A stretch of DNA of 64,000 nt, from assembly GCA_964434105.1 (NCBI GenBank), contig CAYSTJ010000017.1, positions 1-64,000 of the forward strand. The letters are read 5' to 3'. The position numbers were made by a program, and so were the translations under genes. The notes under the pieces are model-generated. The model was not told where the DNA came from. It did no database searches and saw only the letters and a list, made by a program, of their open reading frames with translations. The DNA comes from CAYNST01 sp964434105 (GTDB lineage: Bacteria > Pseudomonadota > Gammaproteobacteria > Pseudomonadales > Cellvibrionaceae). Below are positions 17,314 through 26,279 of the stretch, one piece after another. The first letter of the stretch is position 1. The number at the start of each line of letters is the position of its first letter.

Positions 17314-18267
17314 ATGCATGCAAGACGCGACACAAGCTCATCCAAATTGCCGATGATCCTGGTTACGGGGGTGGCGATCGTCGTTATCGGGTTTATTGTC
17401 TGGCAACTTGAAGGCGTCAAGGACGGGCCTGACATTCCGGATCATCAAACGTTGAACCCGGTTGAACCGATGGAAGCCGAGCCGCACATCAATCCTGAGC
17501 TGGAAAAGACGCAAAAGGAGATCGACGAACTGATGGCGCGCATCGACTCCGAGCTGGGTTCGCGTCCTGGTAACGACGACAGCGAACTCACGGAAGTTGC
17601 GATCAACGAGCCGGAAGAACCCGCCGTGGCGAGCAGTACCGCCGGGCAGCTAAAGCCGGTAGAGCAAATACCTTCGACGGCAGGTCCCGCGCCCGACTTG
17701 GACACAAGTGACGCCGCGATCCGGCAGGAACTCGGCAAAGTGGCACCTGAATCTGTAGAGCTGCTGGCTGATGAGTACATCGTTGCCAAAACCGTTCGCG
17801 CCATGGCTGCGCTGGCCGAAGGCAAGCTGGTCAATGAACACCGTCCGCTTAAAAATCCGCTGACGCCCTTTGCCGCAGAGAAGCTCAATCAGGGCTTTCA
17901 GATCTCGGCTGTCAACGCGGTTCGCTATAAAGTGTATATTGATGCATTGACCAGCATCGGCACCGAGCGCCTGCTGGATATGTATCAGTCATATTCCCCG
18001 ATACTCAATGACGCCTATAAAGAACTTGGGACCGATGAAGACTTCAGGCAGGTCACCATTAAAGCCATTGACCAGTTATTGGCAGCGCCGGCTCTTTCAC
18101 CCAACCATGTATTGGTGCACCCCACGGTCATGTATAAATACGAGGACCCGGCAATGGAAAATCTGCCTCCTGCGCACAAGCTTATGATGCGTCTGGGCGC
18201 AAGCAATCGCGCGCGACTTGAACCTTTATTGCGAAACCTGCGCGACGGACTGACGGAGCTGCCTTGA
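17314..18267 (+). CDS. DUF3014 domain protein, single-pass membrane
   Basis: 317 residues. A membrane segment (about 14-33, MILVTGVAIVVIGFIVW) follows a short basic N-terminus, then an acidic, Pro/Glu-rich spacer (35-130) and a conserved helical C-terminal domain (about 135-315; LVNEHRPLKNPLTPFAAE, YKVYIDALTSIGTERLLDMY) matching DUF3014. Type II topology with a periplasmic domain is predicted. No function is established for the family. The stop overlaps the start of the next gene (TGATG), so the two are coupled. Confidence 0.82.
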   Translation: MHARRDTSSSKLPMILVTGVAIVVIGFIVWQLEGVKDGPDIPDHQTLNPVEPMEAEPHINPELEKTQKEIDELMARIDSELGSRPGNDDSELTEVAINEPEEPAVASSTAGQLKPVEQIPSTAGPAPDLDTSDAAIRQELGKVAPESVELLADEYIVAKTVRAMAALAEGKLVNEHRPLKNPLTPFAAEKLNQGFQISAVNAVRYKVYIDALTSIGTERLLDMYQSYSPILNDAYKELGTDEDFRQVTIKAIDQLLAAPALSPNHVLVHPTVMYKYEDPAMENLPPAHKLMMRLGASNRARLEPLLRNLRDGLTELP

Positions 18268-18866
18268 TGCCATCGTGGTATCGACCATTACTTGCAGCCG
18301 TCATACCGGGTTTGGCAGTTCTGGCCAATGACGCGCTGGCAGACCAGGGCAATTACTGGGGCATCGCCGCTCAGTTGCACAGTCAGGACGTGTACGTCGA
18401 GGAAGAGGCGCTATCCGGGTTAACGGTTGATACCGACACCAGCAGCTTTGGGACACGCCTTTTTGTCGGGCGATATCTGCATCGCCATTTTGCAGTTGAA
18501 GGCGGTGCAATGGCTTACCGCACAGCCCGAGCGACACTGTATTCCGATTCTGATGCGCCCGCCGGCTATTTCCCGGCACAGGACGAAATTGCCATTGATC
18601 TGCGATTACTGGCGAGCCTTCCCCTGGGAAATCTTGTCGTAATACAGGGTTATATTGGTCAGCGCTTCTGGAATCGTCACCAGTATAGGGCGGATACAGC
18701 GGCAGCACCATTCGATCAGTCGACGGAGATTGACACCACTGGCGGCATGGAATTGGGCATCGGCTGGGGGAACAATGCGTTAATTCTGGTCGGTGTCGAC
18801 TATATGGACAGCCAGCCAAACGAAAGCGTCAGCGCCAGTCTGGGTATCGCGTTCCGGTTCAAATAA
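18267..18866 (+). CDS. Outer-membrane beta-barrel-like protein
   Basis: 199 residues with a signal peptide (ending ANDALA-DQ) and alternating amphipathic strands ending in FRFK, i.e. the terminal aromatic typical of OmpW/OmpX-sized eight-stranded barrels. Features include GTRLFVGRYLHRHFAVEGGAMAY and GYIGQRFWNRHQY. The ATG at 18267 overlaps the preceding stop; the TTG one codon before is less likely. Function unknown; coupling to DUF3014 suggests an envelope pair. Confidence 0.7.
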   Translation: MPSWYRPLLAAVIPGLAVLANDALADQGNYWGIAAQLHSQDVYVEEEALSGLTVDTDTSSFGTRLFVGRYLHRHFAVEGGAMAYRTARATLYSDSDAPAGYFPAQDEIAIDLRLLASLPLGNLVVIQGYIGQRFWNRHQYRADTAAAPFDQSTEIDTTGGMELGIGWGNNALILVGVDYMDSQPNESVSASLGIAFRFK

Positions 18867-18954
18867 ACGGCCAGGGGCGGCGCCGGACATGGATCTCATC
18901 CGGCTCGGTTTTATATGCCCGGAGCGATTGACATGCAGGCGTCCAAAGCACGTC

Positions 18955-18999
18955 GGAATGCCGTACCACGGAATGCCGTACCACGGAATGCCGTACCAC
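18955..18999. repeat. Three perfect 15-bp tandem repeats
   Basis: Unit GGAATGCCGTACCAC repeated three times head to tail without interruption, in the 243-base gap between the barrel gene and the next gene. Unit length is a multiple of 3 but no supported gene covers it. Confidence 0.95.
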
Positions 19000-19110
19000 C
19001 CCTTTTGTGTCCAAAGGCGTTATCCCTCCTCACTCGGGGCTCGCCATGCCGCGTCGGCGCGCCTGCTCAGAAACAAAAATTGACCAGCCTGCGCACCCGA
19101 ATGTCAAACA

Positions 19111-19848
19111 CTACGGGTATATTACGCGCGAAATAATGGGTGCCCAGCCATATTCACATCCCTGACTGCTTGCCTGGCGCACCAAACGCAAATACTTTCT
19201 TGCCTCAGCTCGCATACCGGCCCGCCAGAATTTAAACGCCGCGTAAAAATGTGCCTCGTTTTTTTCGATCGAACATTCCGCGCGCCTGGTCAGCTTTTCG
19301 GTCGCAGTCACGAGTGATGCCGGATTGCTTACCAGAAAAGCTCTCAGTTTGGCAGGCCACTCTCCCGACACATCCATATACTTCAGCGCACGGTCCGTTA
19401 CCGATCTGCCTGCAATTGCACCGAGCCAGCAATAACGGGCCTGCGCCTGCACATCATCGGGATAAACCGTCAGAAACTGTGCCAACAGATCTGCCGCGCT
19501 GGACCAGTCACCTGCACGTGCCGCATGGCGCGCCAGAAATTCGTACCCTTCCGGCTCGTCGTGTTTGATCAGCAGGCATTGGGCAGCCAACCGCGCTTCG
19601 TCATAACTTCCTGCATTTTCAGCCGCCTGTGCCAGACGCAATACATTCCAGACCGAATCGCTCTGCCGATGCAGATGACGCGCCTCCTGCAATGCCATTG
19701 CGTGGAGACCGAGGCGCAAATACTGAACCACCAATCCTTCCGATGGCCGCGTCAAATCCGCTAACTGGGGCACGTCAAAACCGACACCGGAAACTCCGTT
19801 GATTCGTATCGGATTAATTTTTCGAATATTTCCGGTGTTTTCAAGCAT
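19111..19848 (-). CDS. Uncharacterised helical-repeat (TPR-like) protein
   Basis: 245 residues from ATG 19848 (GAGAG upstream). No signal peptide. From about residue 40 it consists of paired helices with the A/G/Y/D pattern of tetratricopeptide-type repeats, e.g. AENAGSYDEARLAAQCLL, EGYEFLARHAARAGDWSSAA and DLLAQFLTVYPDDVQAQARY. The first 35 residues (ENTGNIRKINPIRINGVSG) are unlike a repeat. I do not recognise the family. A cytoplasmic protein-protein interaction role is the most that can be inferred. It stands alone between gene-free intervals. Confidence 0.65.
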   Translation of the reverse strand: MLENTGNIRKINPIRINGVSGVGFDVPQLADLTRPSEGLVVQYLRLGLHAMALQEARHLHRQSDSVWNVLRLAQAAENAGSYDEARLAAQCLLIKHDEPEGYEFLARHAARAGDWSSAADLLAQFLTVYPDDVQAQARYCWLGAIAGRSVTDRALKYMDVSGEWPAKLRAFLVSNPASLVTATEKLTRRAECSIEKNEAHFYAAFKFWRAGMRAEARKYLRLVRQASSQGCEYGWAPIISRVIYP

Positions 19849-20065
19849 GATAATTCTCTCATTTTGAATAGCCGCATACGGTGTATGAAGTCTGCAACCG
19901 GAGGTTGTCGGACCTGGCTGGCTATGATGGTGCGATGCTCCCTGCATAAACCGCTCACTATGCGGTGAAAGCTGCCTATCGACCCCAGTCCTGTGACAGC
20001 TACAACGTAATCACTTTCCGCAATTGGCTGGATACTCAACCGGGTGTCCAATACCGCCTGGTTAG

Positions 20066-20308
20066 ATTTTCAGGTAACTATTCCACTCACGCCCCGATTT
20101 GCCCCTGCACCTATAAATGAAAGCTGCGTAAAAGATGGTCATAAACCTGTCGGGAACAGGTTTGAACGCCTGGCCAGGCGGCGCGTAGAGCGAAGCGCAG
20201 GGAGCGCCGCGTAATGACACGAGCAAACTCACATCTTTCGCCTGGCTCTGAACAAATCCGGACGCAATCTGAACAGTTACGATGCGAGCTGAATGGTTAC
20301 ATTTTCAG
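20066..20308. repeat. 8-bp direct repeats (target-site duplication) around element A
   Basis: ATTTTCAG occurs at 20066-20073 and again at 20301-20308, exactly abutting the two ends of the repeat element at 20074-20300. This is the expected footprint of transposition. Confidence 0.8.
20074..20300 (+). mobile_element. MITE-like element, copy A (227 bp, intact)
   Basis: Non-coding element with terminal inverted repeats GTAACTATTCCACTCACG (left) and, reverse-complemented, GTAACCATTCAGCTCGCATC (right). Interior carries an 8-bp hairpin AAACCTGT-CGGGA-ACAGGTTT (20143-20163) and a perfect 14-bp palindrome CGCCTGGCCAGGCG (20167-20180). Flanked by an 8-bp direct repeat. Shares long blocks with the copies at 43735-43937 (inverted) and 48019-48157. 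No ORF of transposase size inside, so it would need a transposase supplied in trans. Confidence 0.85.
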
Positions 20309-20781
20309 ATGCATACATTTATTATTTTCAAAAACCCGTCCGCGCAGGCTCAATCCGTCAACGTTCTCTAAGGATAGACGTATAGCAGTAGTCGTGCCAG
20401 ATGGTGGATGTCAATTGCCGATTAATTAAAGCTGGGTGAAATGGACGGGATAAATAAGCGAGGCTTTACAGGCATTGGGATGCCGGTGATTATCAGAATT
20501 CTGCGCCGTTCGCTGCAAGCTGTTGATTCTTTTGAGTCCTTGCGGGCAATCCATCCACGGCACACAGTAAATTAGGAAAAAGTGGATAATTGCAAGCAGG
20601 TTTGTCACAAATAATGTGATAATTGGACGGGCGGCAAGATGTTATCGAGAGTTGAGGACTGTGTATAAAAATTCGGCACCCTGCCAGTGCCGATACGAGC
20701 CAATAGAAGCCCCCGCATTTGCTTTCTCATGATGCGGTCACCCGTTCGGCTTTCACCCCAAAATCGAAAAGTCGCTTTCCA
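20309..20781. other. Gene-free interval between repeat copies
   Basis: 473 bases without a credible gene. One 7-bp stem-loop TCGGCAC / GTGCCGA (20673-20693, 7-base loop) without T-tract. Together with its flanks it forms an almost 1.2-kb gene-poor tract upstream of the 19111-19848 gene and downstream of purA. Confidence 0.5.
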
Positions 20782-20976
20782 GCTAACATCCCGATTTATC
20801 CGTCGCTGCAGTAGACGATGCTCTCAAACCTGTCTGGACCGGTTGATTGCGAACCCGGCACCCCAGGTAAAGCACAGGCGTGCAGCGAATTGACACGGAT
20901 AAACGCATACTGTTTGCCCCACTCAGAATACATCGCATGTAAATCTGAACCGTTACGGCATGCGCTGCCCGATTAC
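20782..20976 (+). mobile_element. Decayed copy D of the MITE-like element
   Basis: Same order of blocks as copy A but heavily mutated: GCTAACATCCCGATTTATCC matches the left end, CTCAAACCTGTCTGGACCGG the hairpin region, and AATCTGAACCGTTACGGCAT followed by GCGCTGCCCGATTAC the right end. Boundaries are approximate. Confidence 0.5.
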
Positions 20977-21030
20977 AACAAAAACTGCATAGGGATGTCC
21001 ACCCGGTGCCGCTCCTGACCTCAGACGTAA

Positions 21031-22323
21031 TTAATCGAATGGGTGACGTAGAATTATGGTTTCAACCCGATCCGGCCCGGTGGAAATAATATCGACCGGT
21101 ACGCCCACCAGCACCTCCAGCCGCTGGATATAGCGACGCGCATCGACCGGCAGATCTTCGAGACGCTGGGCGCCTACGGTAGACTCCTGCCATCCAGGAT
21201 GTGATTCGTAAACCGGCTGCACATTCTGCCAGCCTTCCGCATCACACGGTACGGCGATTTCTTCCCCGGCGGGATTTCGATAGCCCGTACAGATTTTTAT
21301 TTCCTGCAATCCATCCAGAACGTCAAGTTTGGTCAGACACAGTCCACTGACACTGTTTATCTGAACGGCGTGCCGCAACGCGACGGCGTCAATCCATCCG
21401 GTGCGTCGCTTGCGTCCGGTAGTTGCGCCAAACTCGTGACCTTTCGATCCGAGGTGTTCTCCGACCTCACAATCCAGTTCCGTCGGGAAAGGGCCGGCGC
21501 CAACACGGGTGGTGTAAGCCTTGGTGATACCCAATACGTAATCCAGATACAGCGGCCCGAATCCGGTACCGGTCGCCGTGCCGCCCGCCGTCGTGTTGGA
21601 ACTGGTCACATACGGGTAGGTACCATGATCAATATCGAGCAGAGAGCCTTGAGCGCCCTCGAACATTATGTGCTCTCCCGCCGCCCGCGCTTCGTGCAGT
21701 AAAGCCGAGACGTCTGCAATCAGCGGCGTCAGCTCCCGCCCCATTGCCAGCGCCCGCTCCAGCACCTCCTCATAATCCACGGGTTCGACACCGTAGTAGC
21801 TGGTCAGCACAAAATTATGGTATGTCATTATTTGCTGAAGATTGGCCGCGAATTCCGCCGGATTCAGCAAATCGCCCAACCGCAGACCCCGACGGGCGAC
21901 CTTGTCTTCGTAAGCCGGTCCGATGCCTCTGCCTGTAGTTCCCAGCCGGGCTTCGCCGCGCTCGGTTTCCCGCGCCTGATCCAGTGCTACGTGATAATCC
22001 AGAATCAGCGGACACGCCGGCGACAGGCGCAGTCGCTGACGAACCGGAATACCTTGGGCCTCCAGCTCCTGCATCTCCTTCATCAGAGCATCCGGGGACA
22101 ATACGACGCCATTGCCGATCAAACAGGTTACGCCATCCCGCAATACCCCCGACGGAATCAAGTGCAGCACGGTCTTACGTCCGTCGATCACCAGCGTATG
22201 CCCGGCGTTATGGCCGCCCTGAAAGCGCACCACATATTTGACCTGCTCCGTAAGAAGGTCGACAATTTTGCCTTTGCCTTCGTCACCCCATTGGGTTCCT
22301 AACACTACAACATTCTTGCCCAT
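21031..22323 (-). CDS. purA: Adenylosuccinate synthase
   Basis: Converts IMP, Asp and GTP to adenylosuccinate, first committed step to AMP. 430 residues, the standard length. N-terminal GTP-binding motif QWGDEGKGKIVDLL with the catalytic Asp, then QGGHNAGHT with the catalytic His, TTGRGIGPAYEDK, and the GTP-recognition region SVTGRKRRTGW-like (FGATTGRKRRTGWIDAV). Downstream of hisZ in the hflKC-hisZ-purA arrangement usual in gammaproteobacteria. Confidence 0.98.
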   Translation of the reverse strand: MGKNVVVLGTQWGDEGKGKIVDLLTEQVKYVVRFQGGHNAGHTLVIDGRKTVLHLIPSGVLRDGVTCLIGNGVVLSPDALMKEMQELEAQGIPVRQRLRLSPACPLILDYHVALDQARETERGEARLGTTGRGIGPAYEDKVARRGLRLGDLLNPAEFAANLQQIMTYHNFVLTSYYGVEPVDYEEVLERALAMGRELTPLIADVSALLHEARAAGEHIMFEGAQGSLLDIDHGTYPYVTSSNTTAGGTATGTGFGPLYLDYVLGITKAYTTRVGAGPFPTELDCEVGEHLGSKGHEFGATTGRKRRTGWIDAVALRHAVQINSVSGLCLTKLDVLDGLQEIKICTGYRNPAGEEIAVPCDAEGWQNVQPVYESHPGWQESTVGAQRLEDLPVDARRYIQRLEVLVGVPVDIISTGPDRVETIILRHPFD

Positions 22324-22360
22324 TACTTTAACTCTTGCAGCTTGATGGTATTTACGCTCG

Positions 22361-22376
22361 CCTTTTGATCAAAAGG
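22361..22376. promoter_or_regulatory. 16-bp perfect palindrome between hisZ and purA
   Basis: CCTTTTGATCAAAAGG, 38 bases upstream of the purA start. Could be a regulator half-site pair or an mRNA hairpin; it does not resemble the E. coli PurR box. Function unknown. Confidence 0.35.
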
Positions 22377-22389
22377 ATCCGTTTACCGC

Positions 22390-23583
22390 TCAGGTATTCA
22401 GCTCTCTGACTTCAAAAGATTCACCTTTTTCGATCAGAATTCGATCGCACGCCTGGTAATCATGAGGTCCGGCCTGATCATGAAACCCGCAGACGACACG
22501 CTCTCCCCCATGACGCAGGTTCTGGATAAAAGACCACTGTGCCGGGTTTGAGGTTGCCGGCGCGAAAATCCCGTTCGGTTTGGCGGGATGCAGCTCGCTG
22601 AGACGATGCAATGCCACCAGATCCAGCGTAAACCCCGTCGCAGCGCGCGACCGCCCAAAAACTTCGCCGATTTGATCGTAACGTCCACCACGGGCCACGG
22701 ACGTGCCACGACCCGGTGCAAATACGGCAAAAACCAGCCCTGTCAAGTAGTGATAGCCGGTCAACTCGCTGAGATCAAAATACAACTGTACCTGGTTGTA
22801 GCGTTCATGCAGCAGATCGGCCACGGCCTGCAGTTCATCCAGAGCCTGGAAGACGTCCGCCGGCGCCCCGGCAAATACGTTACGGGCAGTATCGAGAACC
22901 CGAATGGAACCCGCCAGCCTCGGTAGTTCGTTAAACCAGCGGGCAACCGTCTCATCTTCGATATGCTGCTCGATCCAGTGTCCGATGTCCGTCAGCGCTT
23001 TGGCCTGCAACAGGTTGAAGAGTTCGATTTCCTGATCGTCAGTCAACTCTGCCGCCGCGGCGAGTGCCCGGAAAATCGCAACGTGTCCCAGATCGAGACA
23101 AAGATTTTGCACCTGCGCCAGCTCGAAGACGTTCAGTAGTAGCGATGTCACTTCGATATCGGCCGCCAGGGTGTCCTCTCCAAACAGCTCCAGGCCAACC
23201 TGAATAGGACTGCGTGTCCCCAATTCACCATCCATACGGGTCCGCAAAACATGCCCCGAATAACAGAGGCGATTGACGCCCTCCCGTCGGAGGCTATGCG
23301 CATCGATTCGTGCAATCTGGGGAGTCATATCGGCTCTAACGCCCATACTGCGTCCGGATAACTGGTCGGTCAGCTTGAACGTCAATAGATCGACATCGTC
23401 GCCAAGGCCTACCAGCAGGGAGTCGGTAAACTCCATCATCGGCGGAATAACCAGCTCATAGCCCCAGCTATTGAGGAGCGACAGTAGCTGATGTCGTAAA
23501 TCATCGACTTGCTGTGCTTCCGGCGGCAGAATTTCTTCAATTCCATCCGGTAGCATCCAGCGTTCTACAGGTGTATTTGTCAT
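22390..23583 (-). CDS. hisZ: ATP phosphoribosyltransferase regulatory subunit HisZ
   Basis: Histidyl-tRNA-synthetase-like protein without aminoacylation activity that activates short-form HisG in histidine synthesis. 397 residues with class II synthetase remnants: DLLTFKLTDQLSGRSMGVRADMTPQIARID (motif 2 region) and ARGGRYDQIGEVFGRSRAATGFTLDL. Usual gammaproteobacterial place between hflC/DUF2065 and purA. It implies a short HisG encoded elsewhere. Confidence 0.95.
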   Translation of the reverse strand: MTNTPVERWMLPDGIEEILPPEAQQVDDLRHQLLSLLNSWGYELVIPPMMEFTDSLLVGLGDDVDLLTFKLTDQLSGRSMGVRADMTPQIARIDAHSLRREGVNRLCYSGHVLRTRMDGELGTRSPIQVGLELFGEDTLAADIEVTSLLLNVFELAQVQNLCLDLGHVAIFRALAAAAELTDDQEIELFNLLQAKALTDIGHWIEQHIEDETVARWFNELPRLAGSIRVLDTARNVFAGAPADVFQALDELQAVADLLHERYNQVQLYFDLSELTGYHYLTGLVFAVFAPGRGTSVARGGRYDQIGEVFGRSRAATGFTLDLVALHRLSELHPAKPNGIFAPATSNPAQWSFIQNLRHGGERVVCGFHDQAGPHDYQACDRILIEKGESFEVRELNT

Positions 23584-23606
23584 TTTAACTTCTGGGCAGG
23601 ATGTAA

Positions 23607-23792
23607 TTATTGAACCAGATACAGCAGGCTCACCCCGATCAACATACTCACAAGTCCAGACACGCGCAGCTGTCTATTGCTTGCGGTCGCCAGCACTGCC
23701 ACCATTCGGCGCCAGCGCCGGGGATAGAGGAAAGGCATAATGCCCTCCAGTACAAGTACAAGGCAAAAAGCCCTGAAGAGCTCGTCCCACAT
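23607..23792 (-). CDS. DUF2065 small membrane protein
   Basis: 61 residues with two hydrophobic segments (about 8-22 and 43-60) around a basic loop YPRRWRRMV; LEGIMPFLYPRRWR is the family signature (YjeT-like). Conserved neighbour of hflC and hisZ/purA. Function unknown. Confidence 0.9.
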   Translation of the reverse strand: MWDELFRAFCLVLVLEGIMPFLYPRRWRRMVAVLATASNRQLRVSGLVSMLIGVSLLYLVQ

Positions 23793-23948
23793 GGTGCCGC
23801 GCTGTTCTCCCGAGTTTGCGTTGCAGAATCAAAACCGGCATAAAAAAACCGGGGCAGGCCCGGTTGCTTCATTTTAACATTTTTCGGCTAATTGGAAAGC
23901 GGTGTCGCCGCTCAGTATACCACCACAGGCGTCAAACAATCCTGTTTC

Positions 23949-24833
23949 CTACTCCGTCAGCGCGGTACCGTCCCTGTCTTTGAAATAGCGGAAGAAGTCA
24001 CTTTTCGGGTCAACCAGAATCATATCTTCCTTGCCGGAGAAGGTGCTGCTGTAAGCATTCAGACTGCGCACAAAGGCGTAGAACTCCGGATCGCCACCAA
24101 AAGCTTCGGCATAGATTTGCGCCGCTTCCGCATCACCAGCACCACGCAACCGCTCAGCCTCCCGATAGGCATTGGCAGTAATCACAACGACATCTCGATC
24201 GGCTTCGGCCCGGGTTATCTCCGCCTGCTCACGTCCGAGCGCCCTATGCTCTTTGGCCTCCCGCTCGCGTTCCGCGCGCATCCGGCTGAATACCGGTTCA
24301 CTAACCTCGACCGGCAGATCAATTTTCTTGACCCGTACATCCACAACGACCACGCCCATTGAGCGGCGGGTGAAGTTATTGAGCTGGTTGCGCAGATCAA
24401 TCATTAGCTGATCCCGTTCGCCACTGACCACTTCTTGCAGTGAACGGGTCGCGAATTCGTTGCGCAACCCTTCGTTGATACGCTGGGCCAGCAGCCGTTC
24501 GGCCCGGTCCTGCTCACCGTTGGTGGCTGTATAGTAGCGAGACACATCAACAATGCGCCATTTGGCAAAGGAGTCAACCTGCATACTCTTTTTCTCGACC
24601 GTCAGAAACCGCTCGGCGCGGGCATCCAGCGTCAAAATACGGGAATCAAAGCGGCGCACCTGATCGACGAATGGGATCTTGAAATGAAGACCCGTCCCGA
24701 TATCCGGGTTCGCAACCTTACCCAGACGCAGTAATACCGCGCGCTCAATTTCGGTCACGATGTAAACCGTCTGGCCACCGACAAACAGCACCAACACCAA
24801 CGCAGCGAGATATACAATAGTTCGATTTGGCAT
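23949..24833 (-). CDS. hflC: FtsH protease modulator HflC
   Basis: SPFH/prohibitin-family inner-membrane protein that, with HflK, forms a periplasmic cage around FtsH and limits its proteolysis. 294 residues: N-terminal membrane anchor (MPNRTIVYLAALVLVLFVGG), SPFH domain with FVDQVRRFDSRILTLDARAER, then a charged helix (AEREREAKEHRALGREQAEI). Its start directly follows the hflK stop. Confidence 0.96.
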   Translation of the reverse strand: MPNRTIVYLAALVLVLFVGGQTVYIVTEIERAVLLRLGKVANPDIGTGLHFKIPFVDQVRRFDSRILTLDARAERFLTVEKKSMQVDSFAKWRIVDVSRYYTATNGEQDRAERLLAQRINEGLRNEFATRSLQEVVSGERDQLMIDLRNQLNNFTRRSMGVVVVDVRVKKIDLPVEVSEPVFSRMRAEREREAKEHRALGREQAEITRAEADRDVVVITANAYREAERLRGAGDAEAAQIYAEAFGGDPEFYAFVRSLNAYSSTFSGKEDMILVDPKSDFFRYFKDRDGTALTE

Positions 24834-25991
24834 CTAGCGGCCCTCCCTGCGACGTGTATTGGATGCCCGGGTTGCTTCCTGCAGTACTTTGTCGGCGATA
24901 CGGGAAGCCAGATCATCCATATCGGCCGGCGTACTCATACTACGGGTCGTCGCCGACCGGGAACTGGCCTCGACAATTTTATCCAGGGGTAAAAACAGCA
25001 TATTGTTGCCGTCCTCCACATCCACCATAACTTTGGAGCTGTTGCTTAATACTTCCTGCATCGTCTCCAGGTAAAGTCGCTGCCTCGTAACCTCAGGCGC
25101 CTTTCGGTATTCTGATAAAAGCAGCTTGAACCGGTCACCTTCACCTTCTGCTCTCGCGACCACCTGGTCTTTATAGGCGGAGGCCTCTTCCACCATACGC
25201 TGGGCCTGGCCACGCGCGTTGGGGATAATATCGTTGACGTAAGCCTGCGCTTCGTTTTTGTAACGCTCTTCGTCTTCACGTGCGCGAATCACGTCGTCGA
25301 AAGCCGACTGTACCTGCGATGGTGGATTGGTTTCTTCCACGTTGACCTTTTCGATCAATATACCGGCGGTATAATCATTGAGATATTCCTGCAGCCTCAT
25401 CTGGATTTCAGCAGCAACCTGGCTTCGACCCTCAGTCAGCACATCGTGCATGATGGTGGAACCCACCACATGCCGGAGGGCACTGTTGGCTGCCTGCTGC
25501 AGACTTTCTTCCGGATTCTTGACATTCAGAACAAAATCCCGGGCACTTTCGATGCTGAACTGAACCGAAACTTTTATATCGACAATATTCAGATCCTTGG
25601 TGAGCATCTGCTCGCTGGTATCCCAGGTGCGGACCCGTGTGACGTTGACCGTAAAAACTCTGTCCAGCAGCGGCGGATTCCACCGGAAACCCGGTAGCTT
25701 CGTTTCAATGTACTTGCCGAAGCGCAATACCACCGCACGCTCCTGCTCATTCACAATCCCGGCGCCGCGGAACAGGTAAAACGCAACCAGCCCAATCAAC
25801 ACAAGGTATACGATGTAACTGGACCCGCCTGATGAACTGCCTCCCCGTGGTGGTGTTCCACCGCCCTTGCCAAAGAGTTTGCCGATGGTATTTCTGAAAA
25901 ATTCATCCAGGTCGGGGGGGCCGTCATTACCACCCGATTTGCGGCTTCCGTCCCATGGATCTTTGTCTTTACCCGGTTCATTCCAGGCCAT
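24834..25991 (-). CDS. hflK: FtsH protease modulator HflK
   Basis: Partner of HflC, 385 residues from MAWNEPGKDKDPWDG, the conserved HflK start; it has GAGAG upstream, and the 9 extra codons up to 26018 lack a ribosome site. Gly-rich cytoplasmic N-terminus, one membrane helix (about 65-85), SPFH domain (LPGFRWNPPLLDRVFTVNVTRV) and C-terminal helical region (ARAEGEGDRFKLLLSEYRKAPEVTRQRLYLETM). Confidence 0.96.
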   Translation of the reverse strand: MAWNEPGKDKDPWDGSRKSGGNDGPPDLDEFFRNTIGKLFGKGGGTPPRGGSSSGGSSYIVYLVLIGLVAFYLFRGAGIVNEQERAVVLRFGKYIETKLPGFRWNPPLLDRVFTVNVTRVRTWDTSEQMLTKDLNIVDIKVSVQFSIESARDFVLNVKNPEESLQQAANSALRHVVGSTIMHDVLTEGRSQVAAEIQMRLQEYLNDYTAGILIEKVNVEETNPPSQVQSAFDDVIRAREDEERYKNEAQAYVNDIIPNARGQAQRMVEEASAYKDQVVARAEGEGDRFKLLLSEYRKAPEVTRQRLYLETMQEVLSNSSKVMVDVEDGNNMLFLPLDKIVEASSRSATTRSMSTPADMDDLASRIADKVLQEATRASNTRRREGR

Positions 25992-26279
25992 AACGCTGTT
26001 CTCTCTTTTATGCTTCATTGGTTTTGGTTAATCCTTGGAATCTCTGTTCATGGACCACCTCTATACGCAGCTGCCGCCGGACCGGGTAACGTTTGTGGCA
26101 GTTACCGTCTGGCCAGATTATGTATTTCGCTGGTTTATGATCGCCAGACAGGTTTGCAGGCAAGCGATCATTACGCGCCCCGGAGCCGCGATTGGATTGC
26201 CGAAATGCCAGGAAAACGATCTGGATGTTCACGAGGAAGTCGCGCTTCCGCCAGTGCCGGTATTCCGCCGTCTGAGTGA

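Noticed and set aside
18955..18999. CRISPR-like array
   Set aside because: Repeats are head to tail with no spacers, only 15 bp, and no cas genes are present.
20309..20781. tRNA or rRNA gene in the gene-free tract
   Set aside because: No cloverleaf, T-loop GGTTCRA or rRNA-like sequence found by eye.
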